Source of the DNA: Acinetobacter lanii
Lineage (GTDB): Bacteria > Pseudomonadota > Gammaproteobacteria > Pseudomonadales > Moraxellaceae
Assembly: GCF_011578285.1 (NCBI RefSeq)
Contig: NZ_CP049916.1
Location: forward strand, 744,001-808,000
Reading direction: 5' to 3'
Length of the DNA stretch: 64,000 bases
Shown piece after piece: positions 54,307 through 63,073 of the stretch. The stretch's first letter is position 1, and each line of letters starts with the position of its first letter. A program made the translations under genes and the position numbers. The notes under the pieces are model-generated. The model was not told the DNA's origin. It saw nothing but the letters and a program-made list of their open reading frames with translations, and ran no database searches.

Positions 54307-55320
54307 TTGAAACTGATACAATCCCATGCGGTCAAAACACATATTATTTCAGGATTCTTGGGTGCGGGTAAAACCACGCTATTACAACATCTGTTGGCGC
54401 AAAAACCTGAAGGTGAAACTTGGGCCGTGTTGATGAACGAATTTGGTCAAATTGGGGTGGATCAAAAACTCTTGCCGCAACAACAAGGCTATGAAGTTAA
54501 GGAATTGTTGGGAGGATGCTTGTGTTGTACCAGTCAATTGCCGATGCAAATCGCCTTGTCTCGTTTAATTCAAGAGACTCAACCCGATCGATTGTTTATT
54601 GAGCCGACAGGATTGGGGCATCCGGCACAATTGTTGGAACAACTGACTGAACCGCACTGGCAAAGTTTGATAGAAATGCGTGCTTTGGTCACCGTGGTGG
54701 ATGGGTCACGTTTACATGATGCAGAGTGGACAGCACAACACTTGTATCAGGATCAGCTAAAAGCAGCACAGATCGTGGTGGTGTCGCATCAAGATGCGAT
54801 GAATGAGAAAGATCAGTTAGCTTTAAATAGATTAAAGCAAGAATACCTTGCCTATGTGCAACATTGGTTGACCTCCAATCATGGACAACTTGAGTTACAG
54901 GCTGTTGATTTACCCTATGTTGGGGTTGAGCGTAAGATTCAGCCCTTGATTCAGATTCAAAAAACTTTAGCAGCAGGGCAAGCGCAGCCTGAAATTAAAC
55001 AACTGCCTTATCATTATGTGGAATCGGCCCAAGGCTACACGGTGGCAGGCTGGAAATTTTCCAAGCGTTGGCAATTCGATTTTTATGATTTGCTCGATGT
55101 GCTGTGTGAGCTTACAGATTGGGTGCGGATTAAAGCAATCTTTCACACCAACCAAGGTTGGATGAGCTTTAATTTTAATCCGGAACAATTGAATTATAAG
55201 TCAGGCGCTGAAAATATCGATAATCGGATTGAGATCATTACCCAGCACGAGCGTGATTGGGCAGATGTTGAAGAGGCGATTTTAAAATGTCGAATCGATA
55301 CTTTGGAAAAAACGCAGTAA
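54307..55320 (+). CDS. CobW/COG0523-family metal-chaperone GTPase
   Basis: 337 residues. The only sensible start is the TTG at 54307; ATG 54299 is out of frame, and GAGA lies nearby. Walker A GFLGAGKTTLL is at residues 16-26, followed by MNEFGQIGVDQKLL and the metal-binding CxCC in LLGGCLCCTSQL near 69-80, VVDGSRLHD near 136, and VVSHQD in place of the usual guanine-specificity NKxD. The C-terminal CobW_C domain is present, but no His-rich tail is seen, unlike zinc-responsive ZigA/YeiR-type members. The metal (Zn, Co, Ni) is unknown. Confidence 0.88.
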   Translation: MKLIQSHAVKTHIISGFLGAGKTTLLQHLLAQKPEGETWAVLMNEFGQIGVDQKLLPQQQGYEVKELLGGCLCCTSQLPMQIALSRLIQETQPDRLFIEPTGLGHPAQLLEQLTEPHWQSLIEMRALVTVVDGSRLHDAEWTAQHLYQDQLKAAQIVVVSHQDAMNEKDQLALNRLKQEYLAYVQHWLTSNHGQLELQAVDLPYVGVERKIQPLIQIQKTLAAGQAQPEIKQLPYHYVESAQGYTVAGWKFSKRWQFDFYDLLDVLCELTDWVRIKAIFHTNQGWMSFNFNPEQLNYKSGAENIDNRIEIITQHERDWADVEEAILKCRIDTLEKTQ

Positions 55321-55368
55321 TTGCAGTGAAAATCTTATATCCTTAGCGCCAAATTTGAGGACACTGGT

Positions 55369-55899
55369 ATGGCGCTAAAAGCGACAATTTATAAAGCAGA
55401 TTTAAACATTGCCAATATGGATGTGCATCAATATGGTGACTATCAATTGACCATGGCACAGCATCCTTCAGAAACCATTGAACGCCTGATGGTTCGCGTT
55501 TTAGCTTATGCACGCTTTGCTGATGAACGTTTAGAGTTCACCAAAGATTTGTTCGAAACTGATGAACCGGCGTTGTGGCAAAAAGACCTGACGGGTCAGT
55601 TGGAAAAATGGATTGAAGTCGGCTCACCCGATGAAGACAAAGTCAAAAAAGCCAGCGCACGTTGTAAAGAAGTGGCTGTAATCACCTACGGTTCAAGCGT
55701 AGATGAATGGTATAAACGCAATAGCAAACTGAAAACATTAAAGAATGTGCAAGTTTGGCAATTGTCGGAAAGAACCACCGAAGCGATTCAAAAGCTATGT
55801 GAACGAACCATGCAACTGCAGTTAAATGTGATGGATGGTGAGTGGACCCTGATTGGTGATCATGCTCAAGCTGAAATTGAATGGACACAACTGCAATAA
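55369..55899 (+). CDS. yaeQ: YaeQ family protein
   Basis: 176 residues, start preceded by GAGGACACTGGT. The opening MALKATIYKADLNIANMDVH and VRVLAYARFADERLEFTKDL plus WIEVGSPDEDKVKKAS are the conserved YaeQ blocks. YaeQ has a PD-(D/E)xK nuclease-like fold, and E. coli YaeQ has been discussed as a suppressor of RfaH-dependent defects; the enzymatic role is not settled. It is 48 bp after the CobW-type gene and may be co-transcribed with it. Confidence 0.9.
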   Translation: MALKATIYKADLNIANMDVHQYGDYQLTMAQHPSETIERLMVRVLAYARFADERLEFTKDLFETDEPALWQKDLTGQLEKWIEVGSPDEDKVKKASARCKEVAVITYGSSVDEWYKRNSKLKTLKNVQVWQLSERTTEAIQKLCERTMQLQLNVMDGEWTLIGDHAQAEIEWTQLQ

Positions 55900-56026
55900 C
55901 AGTGTTTGAAGTCTAAGAAACCCTAAGCTTTTGTCCATTCATGTTGAGGATGCGTGTTTCGACTTGCATCCTTAAATCAAAATTGCGTATACCTAAGAAT
56001 AACAATAGAACAAATAAGGGAGCACT

Positions 56027-56650
56027 ATGCATCCTGATGTATATCGCCTGCTGATTGCGTTAATGATTGGCGCCATCATTGGCGCAGAACGTGAATATCG
56101 CAGTAAGTCTGCGGGTCTGCGCACCATGATTATGGTGAGTCTGAGTTCCTGTCTATTTACCATTTTATCGATTCGTATTGGGCTCGACAGCCATGACCGT
56201 ATTGCCGCCAATATTTTAACCGGTTTGGGTTTTTTTGGGGCAGGGGTGATCTTTCGCGATGAAAATCGAATTTCAGGCATTACCACCGCCACCACCATTT
56301 GGATGACCGCAGCACTGGGTATGGCAGCAGGTGCAGGCTATGAATGGTTGAGTTTATTTGCCACTTTGATTGTGTTGGTGGTGCTAATTTTTTTAATTTA
56401 TGTACAAGAGTGGATTGAGTCGCTGAATCAGGCACGCACCTATCGCATTGTATGTAAGTTTAAAAAGAAAACCTTGTATCAATATGAAGAGCTGTTTAAA
56501 CACTACAATATGCAAGTGATTCGCAGCGTACAACATAAAACTGAAGAACGCATTACCGGGCGTTGGATTCTGATTGGTTCTAAAGAAAATCATCAGAAGT
56601 TAACGGCTTATTTGCTTAATGACTCAAATATCCAAGAATTGAGTTTTTAA
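56027..56650 (+). CDS. MgtC/SapB-family membrane protein
   Basis: 207 residues, AAGGGAG before the ATG. It has four to five membrane helices and the family signature GAIIGAEREYRSKSAGLRT (residues about 15-33), then NILTGLGFFGAGVIFRDENR and ISGITTATTIWMTAALGMAA. The C-terminal soluble part (about 140-207) looks like the ACT-like domain of true MgtC proteins. MgtC proteins help survival at low magnesium and in hosts and modulate the F-ATPase; many homologues are of unknown function. Single gene. Confidence 0.88.
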   Translation: MHPDVYRLLIALMIGAIIGAEREYRSKSAGLRTMIMVSLSSCLFTILSIRIGLDSHDRIAANILTGLGFFGAGVIFRDENRISGITTATTIWMTAALGMAAGAGYEWLSLFATLIVLVVLIFLIYVQEWIESLNQARTYRIVCKFKKKTLYQYEELFKHYNMQVIRSVQHKTEERITGRWILIGSKENHQKLTAYLLNDSNIQELSF

Positions 56651-56782
56651 ACATGCACTGAACAGATGCTGATTCAATAGGACAGTATGGAAGCAAAATG
56701 CCTCGCCATCTAAGCGAACATAGGGTTTGCTTTGAATTATGTTTATAATCTGAGTATTCATAAATGTTGTTGAGGAAAGGGC

Positions 56783-57121
56783 ATGACTGCTGAATTAGAA
56801 ATTATTGATTTAAAAGTGGGTGAAGGTAAAGAAGCGGTGAAAGGTGCATTAATCACCACGCATTACACCGGTTGGTTGGAAGACGGCACTAAATTCGACT
56901 CATCGATTGACCGTGGTAACTACTTTGAAACCGTGATTGGTACCGGTCGTGTGATTAAAGGTTGGGATCAAGGCATCATGGGGATGAAAGTCGGGGGTAA
57001 GCGTAAATTGATCGTGCCATCACATTTGGCTTATGGTGAGCGCAAAATGGGCAAAATTATTCCTGCCAATTCAAATCTGATTTTTGAGATTGAACTGTTT
57101 GATGTGAAAACCCGTGACTAA
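56783..57121 (+). CDS. FKBP-type peptidyl-prolyl isomerase
   Basis: 112 residues, a single FKBP domain with no signal peptide, so cytosolic. Active-site and conserved residues are seen in HYTGWLEDGTKFDSS, GTGRVIKGWDQGIMGMKVGG, and the final PANSNLIFEIELFDV. GAGGAAAGGGC precedes the ATG. This is the FKBP12-like minimal type, a folding helper that accelerates prolyl bond isomerisation. It stands alone ahead of the pga locus, with about 500 bp of non-coding sequence between. Confidence 0.93.
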   Translation: MTAELEIIDLKVGEGKEAVKGALITTHYTGWLEDGTKFDSSIDRGNYFETVIGTGRVIKGWDQGIMGMKVGGKRKLIVPSHLAYGERKMGKIIPANSNLIFEIELFDVKTRD

Positions 57122-57618
57122 TGTCAAATCCTGAGTGGAATGCATACAATTTCCATTCATGTTTTACAAGAAGCTCTCAATTGGGGGCTTTTTTTGAGCC
57201 GATTTAACAATACATGATCAGACTCATACACAATCAAATTCATTTAAGTGCATGATATTCAATTGATTGAATAGCAACTCAAGCCAAAATTGAGGAATCG
57301 TACAGGGTGAAATGAAGTATTTGATATTTTAATGGAAAATTAATAAATCACCATCCGGATATAACCCTTTGCAAGATTTAAGCGTACAATATTGGAGAAA
57401 CATTTTTAAACATAAATGTGCTTTATTTAATGTTCTAATATGTCTCCTCATTATTCGCACTTGAATAATGCGTGTTCTCCTCCATTCCAAATTTTGGTTA
57501 GCGCTATTTAGATCATTGATCCTGTTCAGTTTTATCACCTCATGTATTGAAACACTATGGGTGAGGATGATGAGCATCGGATCATTTCGTTTAATTAAAT
57601 GGCACATGAGATGATGAT
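57122..57618. other. Non-coding region where pgaA would be expected
   Basis: 497 bp between the FKBP gene and pgaB. It starts with a hairpin-like AAGCTCTCAATTGGGGGCTT near 57170-57190 that may terminate the FKBP transcript, followed by AT-rich sequence. No fragment of a TPR/porin (PgaA) gene can be recognised in any frame. A 123-codon minus-strand frame here has low-complexity, implausible content. Confidence 0.6.
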
Positions 57619-59631
57619 ATGAAACTGAGAGCCTTACCCGTTGCGTTATTGATGGCGATTTCCTCGATCGGTGCAACCTTCTCAACCTGCACGTCAGCAA
57701 AGGATCAATCTCAACAGCAAAGCAAAAATTTTGATAGTCAAAATTTAACGGTCTTGGCTTATCACGAAGTCAGCTCTGACAAAAATAGTTTGATTCCAAA
57801 CTATGCGGTGACCACACAGCAGTTTGAAGCGCATCTGGAATGGCTAAAAAACAACGGCTATCATTTTATTAGCATCAATCAAGTCTTGGCCGCGCAAAAA
57901 GGGCAAGCGAAATTGGCACCCAAATCGGTATTACTGACTTTCGATGATGGCTATGCAAGCTTCTACCAATATGTCTATCCGATCTTGCAAAAAAACAAAA
58001 TCCCCGCAGTGTTGGCTGTTGTAGGGGCATGGTTAGAACCCCACTCCAATCAGAAAGTGAATTTTGGTGATGTCGAATTGCCACGCAATAATATTTTGAG
58101 TTGGGAACAACTGAAAACCATGCAAAATAGTGGTTTGGTTGAAATTGCCAGCCATAGTTATAATCTCCATCATGGGATTTTGGGCAACCCGCAAGGCAAT
58201 ACCGAACCTGCTGCGACAACACGCTTATACTCAGCGCAAAATCAGAGTTATGAGTCCGATCGCGATTATGCCCAGCGCATTCAGCAAGATTTTAAGAAAA
58301 ACGTACAGCTGTTCAAACAGCATGGCATAACAGAACCACGTGTCATGGTGTGGCCTTATGGGCGTTATAACCAACAAACTGTCAACATTGCACAGCAACA
58401 GGGCATGCCGCTGAGTTTTAGCTTGGACGATCCAACCTTGCGCAAACATCAATTACCCGGTCAATTGAATCGAATATTAGTGCAAGGTGGAATGACGCCT
58501 GCGCAGTTGGCGACTGAAATCAATAACCGCAACCTGCAATGGACCGATCAGCATCGTCCGCAAAAAATCATGCATGTGGATCTGGATTATATTTATGACC
58601 CCGATCAAAAACAGCAAGAAAAGAATCTAGGATTGTTGCTCGATCGAATCCAAAAAATGGGCGTCAATACGGTTTATTTGCAAGCCTTCTCAGACCCAGA
58701 TGGCAATGGTTCAGCCGATTTAGTCTATTTCCCCAATCGCTATATTCCGATGCGTGCCGATCTATTTAATCGCGTCAGTTGGCAGATCATGACTCGGACC
58801 CAAGTCAGCCGTGTTTATGCATGGATGCCGATTTATGCTTGGGAATTGCCAAAGCAACATCCGGTGGCAAAAGAAGTGGTGGTGACCCAACAAGCCAAAG
58901 ACAGTCAGCATTTGAATATGGGTTATCGACGCTTAAGTCCATTTTCAGAGTCAGCCAAGTCGGTGATTAAAGGGATTTATCAAGACCTTGCTAAGTCATC
59001 GTCATTTAACGGGATTATTTTCCATGATGATGCGACTTTGTCTGATTATGAAGATGCCAGTCCCATGGCACTCAAAGCTTATAAACAGCACGGCTTACCG
59101 ACCGATTTAGCCAAAATCCGTGAGGATGATGCCAAATTGCAAAAATGGACGGCGATGAAAACCCGTGCCATCGATAGCTTTGCCATGCAATTGGCGGATG
59201 AAGTGCGTTTGTATCAGCCGTTTTTAATGACAGCACGTAATTTATATGCGCAAGTGGCGTTAAATGCCTATTCTGAAAATTGGTATGCCCAATCTTTAGA
59301 AGAATCCTTAAAACATTATGATTTCACTGCAATCATGGCGATGCCTTACATGGAACAGGTTGAGGACAAAGATAAGTTCTTTCGTGATATGGCCAATCGT
59401 GTGTCGAAATATCCCAATGGATTCAAACGAACCGTGTTTGAGTTACAAGCGGTGAATTGGCGCAATAACCAAAAAGTACCTTCGGAAGAAATGGCAGATA
59501 CCATTGCTTCGCTGTATAAACAGGGCGTGATGCATGTCGGCTACTATCCCGATAACCCGATTGAAGATCATCCCGATCCGGCAGTTCTACGTCAAGTATT
59601 TGACACCAAACCCAATGCGTTGGTGCCTTAG
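57619..59631 (+). CDS. pgaB: Poly-N-acetylglucosamine deacetylase PgaB
   Basis: 670 residues, almost the same as E. coli PgaB (672). The N-terminal export signal has no clean lipobox (FSTC at Cys24), so lipidation is doubtful. The NodB-like deacetylase domain has metal/catalytic residues D109, D110 (LTFDDGYASF), H179 and H184, aligning with E. coli D114/D115/H184/H189. The C-terminal half is the PNAG-hydrolase/binding GH domain (MHVDLDYIYD near residue 318, TARNLYAQ near 535). PgaB partially deacetylates PNAG in the periplasm for export by PgaA. It is the first gene of the pgaBCD operon here, 9 bp before pgaC. Confidence 0.95.
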   Translation: MKLRALPVALLMAISSIGATFSTCTSAKDQSQQQSKNFDSQNLTVLAYHEVSSDKNSLIPNYAVTTQQFEAHLEWLKNNGYHFISINQVLAAQKGQAKLAPKSVLLTFDDGYASFYQYVYPILQKNKIPAVLAVVGAWLEPHSNQKVNFGDVELPRNNILSWEQLKTMQNSGLVEIASHSYNLHHGILGNPQGNTEPAATTRLYSAQNQSYESDRDYAQRIQQDFKKNVQLFKQHGITEPRVMVWPYGRYNQQTVNIAQQQGMPLSFSLDDPTLRKHQLPGQLNRILVQGGMTPAQLATEINNRNLQWTDQHRPQKIMHVDLDYIYDPDQKQQEKNLGLLLDRIQKMGVNTVYLQAFSDPDGNGSADLVYFPNRYIPMRADLFNRVSWQIMTRTQVSRVYAWMPIYAWELPKQHPVAKEVVVTQQAKDSQHLNMGYRRLSPFSESAKSVIKGIYQDLAKSSSFNGIIFHDDATLSDYEDASPMALKAYKQHGLPTDLAKIREDDAKLQKWTAMKTRAIDSFAMQLADEVRLYQPFLMTARNLYAQVALNAYSENWYAQSLEESLKHYDFTAIMAMPYMEQVEDKDKFFRDMANRVSKYPNGFKRTVFELQAVNWRNNQKVPSEEMADTIASLYKQGVMHVGYYPDNPIEDHPDPAVLRQVFDTKPNALVP

Positions 59632-59640
59632 GACAGATTG

Positions 59641-60906
59641 ATGAGCACTTTGCAAAGCCTGTGGCAGTCGATTCTTAACTTTATTTTTTATTATCCCTTA
59701 TTTATGTCCTATTTATGGATGGTGGGGGCGCTGATTTTCTGTTTTAAAGAACGACGTGAACCGGGCTATACCGAACCACCAAAACTTAAAGAATATCCTT
59801 TGGTGGCGGTATTGATTCCTTGTTTTAATGAAGGGGACAATGCTGAGGAAACCCTTGAGCAAGCCTTGCAGCTGCAATATCCCCATTTTGAAGTGATTGC
59901 GATCAATGACGGTAGTTCTGATCATACCGGTGAAGTATTGAATCGCTTAGCTGCCCAACACAGACAATTGCGTGTGGTGCATTTGGCTGAAAATCAAGGT
60001 AAAGCCATGGCACTGCAAGCAGGTAGTTTGGTCACTGAGGCGGAATTTTTGTTAGGGATTGATGGGGATGCTTTGCTTGACCCTTATGCCGCGCATTGGA
60101 TGATGCGTCATTTTCAGCAACATGCCAATGTGGCTGCGGTGACCGGAAATCCACGGATTCGCAATCGTTCAACCTTGTTGGGTCGTGTGCAGGTTGGTGA
60201 GTTTTCTTCCATTATTGGGATGATTAAACGTGCCCAACGCACCTTTGGACGCTTATTTACCGTATCGGGTGCAGTCACCGCCTTTCGTAAAACTGCCGTG
60301 CATGAAGTGGGTTATTGGTCACCGAATATGTTAACCGAAGATATTGATATCTCTTGGAAGTTACAACGTGCCGGTTGGGACATCGAGTTTGAGCCGAATG
60401 CGATGGTGTGGGTGCTGATGCCTGAAACCTTAAGCGGTTTGTGGAAACAGCGCTTGCGCTGGGCGATGGGTGGGGCACAGGTTTTACTGAAAAATATCGA
60501 TGTGCTGGTCAAACCGCAACTGAATTTTTTATGGCCGCTGATTTTAGAGCTGAGTCTGACGTTGGTATGGTCGTATCTGATGTTGTTTATGGTGGTGATG
60601 TGGTTGTTACATCTCATCCTGCCTTTTGTCGGTTTTCCTGATATTAGCTCGCCATTCTTACCTTATGGTACCGGTATTTTTATTGGCGCAACCTGTCTGA
60701 TTCAATTTTGCATCAGTTTATGGATGGACAGTCGTTACGAACGTGGATTATCTAAAAATTATTTCTGGATGATTTGGTATCCTTTTGTTTTTTGGATTAT
60801 TACCGTGACTGCCACCATTGTGGCAATGCCAAAAGTCTTGGCACGGCATGATGAAAAACGGGCACGTTGGGTCAGTCCTGACCGTGGGGTACGTAGTGAG
60901 CCATAG
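59641..60906 (+). CDS. pgaC: PNAG synthase, family 2 glycosyltransferase PgaC
   Basis: 421 residues from ATG 59641. Inner-membrane processive GT2 enzyme that polymerises UDP-GlcNAc into beta-1,6-PNAG. Visible motifs are INDGSSDHT (89-97), DGD at 141-143, TED at 232-234 (catalytic base), and QRLRW at 270-274 (processivity motif). Two helices at the N-terminus and three or four in the C-terminal third flank the catalytic domain. It works only with PgaD, encoded next. It follows pgaB by 9 bp. Confidence 0.96.
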   Translation: MSTLQSLWQSILNFIFYYPLFMSYLWMVGALIFCFKERREPGYTEPPKLKEYPLVAVLIPCFNEGDNAEETLEQALQLQYPHFEVIAINDGSSDHTGEVLNRLAAQHRQLRVVHLAENQGKAMALQAGSLVTEAEFLLGIDGDALLDPYAAHWMMRHFQQHANVAAVTGNPRIRNRSTLLGRVQVGEFSSIIGMIKRAQRTFGRLFTVSGAVTAFRKTAVHEVGYWSPNMLTEDIDISWKLQRAGWDIEFEPNAMVWVLMPETLSGLWKQRLRWAMGGAQVLLKNIDVLVKPQLNFLWPLILELSLTLVWSYLMLFMVVMWLLHLILPFVGFPDISSPFLPYGTGIFIGATCLIQFCISLWMDSRYERGLSKNYFWMIWYPFVFWIITVTATIVAMPKVLARHDEKRARWVSPDRGVRSEP

Positions 60907-61008
60907 ATTAAAGTGCATGATTTTCAATATGACGATTTTGAAAATGAAGACTTTGCAGATAATGATTGTGGAAAGAACCACTTTAAACATGAATAGGTTT
61001 TGAACATC

Positions 61009-61545
61009 ATGTTAAGTAAAAATATGTCATCTAAAACGATTTCAGAGTCTAGCGTGTCGGTACAAGATCACACTGTATCTGCACCCGATCAAGTGCAGAA
61101 TCAGGTCATGCATGTGCCTGATCAAGCTTCAATGATCATTGATGTACGTGATCAATTGCCACGGCATAAGCGTTTCTTCACCACCTCGACCACACTGTTG
61201 TTATGGGGCTGTTGGTTATTGCTTTGGCAACCGGTCATGAATCAATTGGGATTATTGGATACACAAAGTGATCGCTTGGTTGATAAAGTGCTCCATGCAT
61301 TTTTTAGCATTATTGAACATGGTTTTATTGCGATTTTAGTCTGTGCGGTGATGCTGTGGTTATGGAGCCATTTTATCCCTGCAAACACAGTCAAACATGC
61401 AACAGTCAAACGTTTGGCTGAATATGCACAGGAATTTGCTGTGACTGAATCGGAGATTCAACAGGCACGCCAGCAAAAAGTGGTGACGGTACATCACGAT
61501 GATTCAGGCAAAATTATTCGGATTGAAAGCCAAGATCAGGTTTAA
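61009..61545 (+). CDS. pgaD: PNAG synthase accessory protein PgaD
   Basis: 178 residues from ATG 61009, with an alternative TTG at 61000. Two membrane helices (TTLLLWGCWLLLWQPVMNQL near 57-76, and FIAILVCAVMLWLWSHFI near 105-122), separated by a charged loop, match PgaD, the small partner that activates PgaC in a c-di-GMP-dependent manner in E. coli. The first 45 residues are an extra Ser/Gln/Asp/Val-rich stretch, longer than in E. coli (137 residues). About 100 bp separate it from pgaC. Confidence 0.85.
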   Translation: MLSKNMSSKTISESSVSVQDHTVSAPDQVQNQVMHVPDQASMIIDVRDQLPRHKRFFTTSTTLLLWGCWLLLWQPVMNQLGLLDTQSDRLVDKVLHAFFSIIEHGFIAILVCAVMLWLWSHFIPANTVKHATVKRLAEYAQEFAVTESEIQQARQQKVVTVHHDDSGKIIRIESQDQV

Positions 61546-61674
61546 AAAACAGGCTTAAAACAGGCTTGAAATGCATTTTTTTATAGTGATAACGATTGGG
61601 CATGTTGTTGATACTTTGGGTGGAGTGAATCATTCAAGTCAAGCACGATGCTGCAACGGTTGAATGAGAGGATT

Positions 61675-62796
61675 ATGGTTAAATTAAATTCTGCGGAAAG
61701 CATCCGAGGACTGGCATGCTTGGCCGTGGTCTTCTCGCATTTAAGTTTAAGTTTTTTCCCGTATCTGCATCATTTTGATGTCAATGCGACCACAGATTCT
61801 GCATTACAGTATTTTATTCATCATTCGCCATTTGCCTTTTGGTACTCAGGCACGGCGGCCGTATTTTTATTTTTTGTTTTAAGTGGCTATGTCCTGTCTT
61901 ATGCGATTTTAAGACGACCTGAACAAGCAAAAACAAAAATTAAAAGTATGCTGATTAAGCGTTATCCGCGTTTAGCCATTCCTGCTGTGGTGTCCTGTCT
62001 ATTGGTATGGATCATCTTTATGATCTTCGATATTGACAGCAGTCAAGCCAATGGTTGGTTACAGGCCTATGTGACGCAACCGATCAATCTTCAACATGCG
62101 ATTTACGAAGGCACGATCGGTTCGTTTTTCTTTGCCGAAAGTGATACCAATTGGGTGCTATGGACCATGCACATTGAACTGCTCGGTTCTTTGATTTTGT
62201 TTCTGCTGTTGTATTTGTACAAAGTAAAACGGGTTCTGTTCTTTATCGGCTCAGTGGCTTTACCATTACTGGCTTGGTATTGGAAAGGCGAGGGCTTTTT
62301 TCTAGGCATCTTAAGTTTTGTCATTGGCATTTATTATTATCTTTATGGTCGTCCGTTGAAACTTTTCCCTGCCATTGTGTTGCTGTTGTTGGGCTTGTAT
62401 TTGGCCGGGGCACACAATACCAGTTGGTCGTATCAATGGTTGACGCCATTCATGGGTGGTAGTGTTTATGACTATTGCAACTTTTTAGCTGGGGTTGTGA
62501 TTGTGTATAGTATTTTGATGAGTCGTCGACTTTCTGAAAAACTCGACAAGCCATTTTTGATTTGGCTTGGAAAAATTTCATTCTCGGTGTATCTGATTCA
62601 TTTAATCGTTTTATATGTGGTCGGGCTTCCGGTTTTTAATATTCTGCTCGATCAGGGTTTGAGTTTTACCACTTCGGCACTTGTTGCTTCATTCATTTTC
62701 ATTGTCATGACCTTAGTTTTTGCAGACTATTACAGTCGTTGGGTCGATCAGTTTGCGATTCAAATCAGCCAAAAGATTGCCCATAAATTCGAGTAA
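61675..62796 (+). CDS. Family 3 membrane acyltransferase
   Basis: 373 residues from ATG 61675, preceded by GAGAGG; an upstream ATG at 61648 lacks a binding site. About ten membrane helices and the OafA/YrhL-type opening LNSAESIRGLACLAVVFSHL with the conserved R and H, then a conserved FLFFVLSGYVLSY near residue 62 and FSVYLIHLIV near 300. AT3 enzymes acylate (acetyl, succinyl) exported glycans. It follows pgaD by about 130 bp on the same strand, reminiscent of IcaC beside the staphylococcal ica genes, so modification of PNAG is a reasonable inference, not shown. Confidence 0.85.
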   Translation: MVKLNSAESIRGLACLAVVFSHLSLSFFPYLHHFDVNATTDSALQYFIHHSPFAFWYSGTAAVFLFFVLSGYVLSYAILRRPEQAKTKIKSMLIKRYPRLAIPAVVSCLLVWIIFMIFDIDSSQANGWLQAYVTQPINLQHAIYEGTIGSFFFAESDTNWVLWTMHIELLGSLILFLLLYLYKVKRVLFFIGSVALPLLAWYWKGEGFFLGILSFVIGIYYYLYGRPLKLFPAIVLLLLGLYLAGAHNTSWSYQWLTPFMGGSVYDYCNFLAGVVIVYSILMSRRLSEKLDKPFLIWLGKISFSVYLIHLIVLYVVGLPVFNILLDQGLSFTTSALVASFIFIVMTLVFADYYSRWVDQFAIQISQKIAHKFE

Positions 62797-63073
62797 ATCT
62801 TAAGCGAAATGGCTGAACTGTTGTATCTACGACGCACGGATTCATTTAAATGGATCAGTGCGTTGCTGGGCATGCTTAACTCAAATGAAAAAGAGAGGGA
62901 AGGAGATTCAGAGCTTGCTTGTAAAAGAAAAGTCATACCTTCACAGCATCATAACCCCCATCAAAGACATACAATCTATAACAAATACCCGATAAAAAAT
63001 TTAACAGTTTTAACTGTTTAAGATTAGTATGTTGTCAGATGATTCAAAATATAATTAGGGATATCGCGTTTCG

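Noticed and set aside
57329..57700. 123-codon minus-strand frame overlapping the pgaB start
   Set aside because: Basic, low-complexity composition with no binding site, and it overlaps the real pgaB 5' end.
62809..63021. 70-codon plus-strand frame after the acyltransferase
   Set aside because: No plausible binding site and no recognisable protein character. It is probably a chance frame in the sbmA leader.
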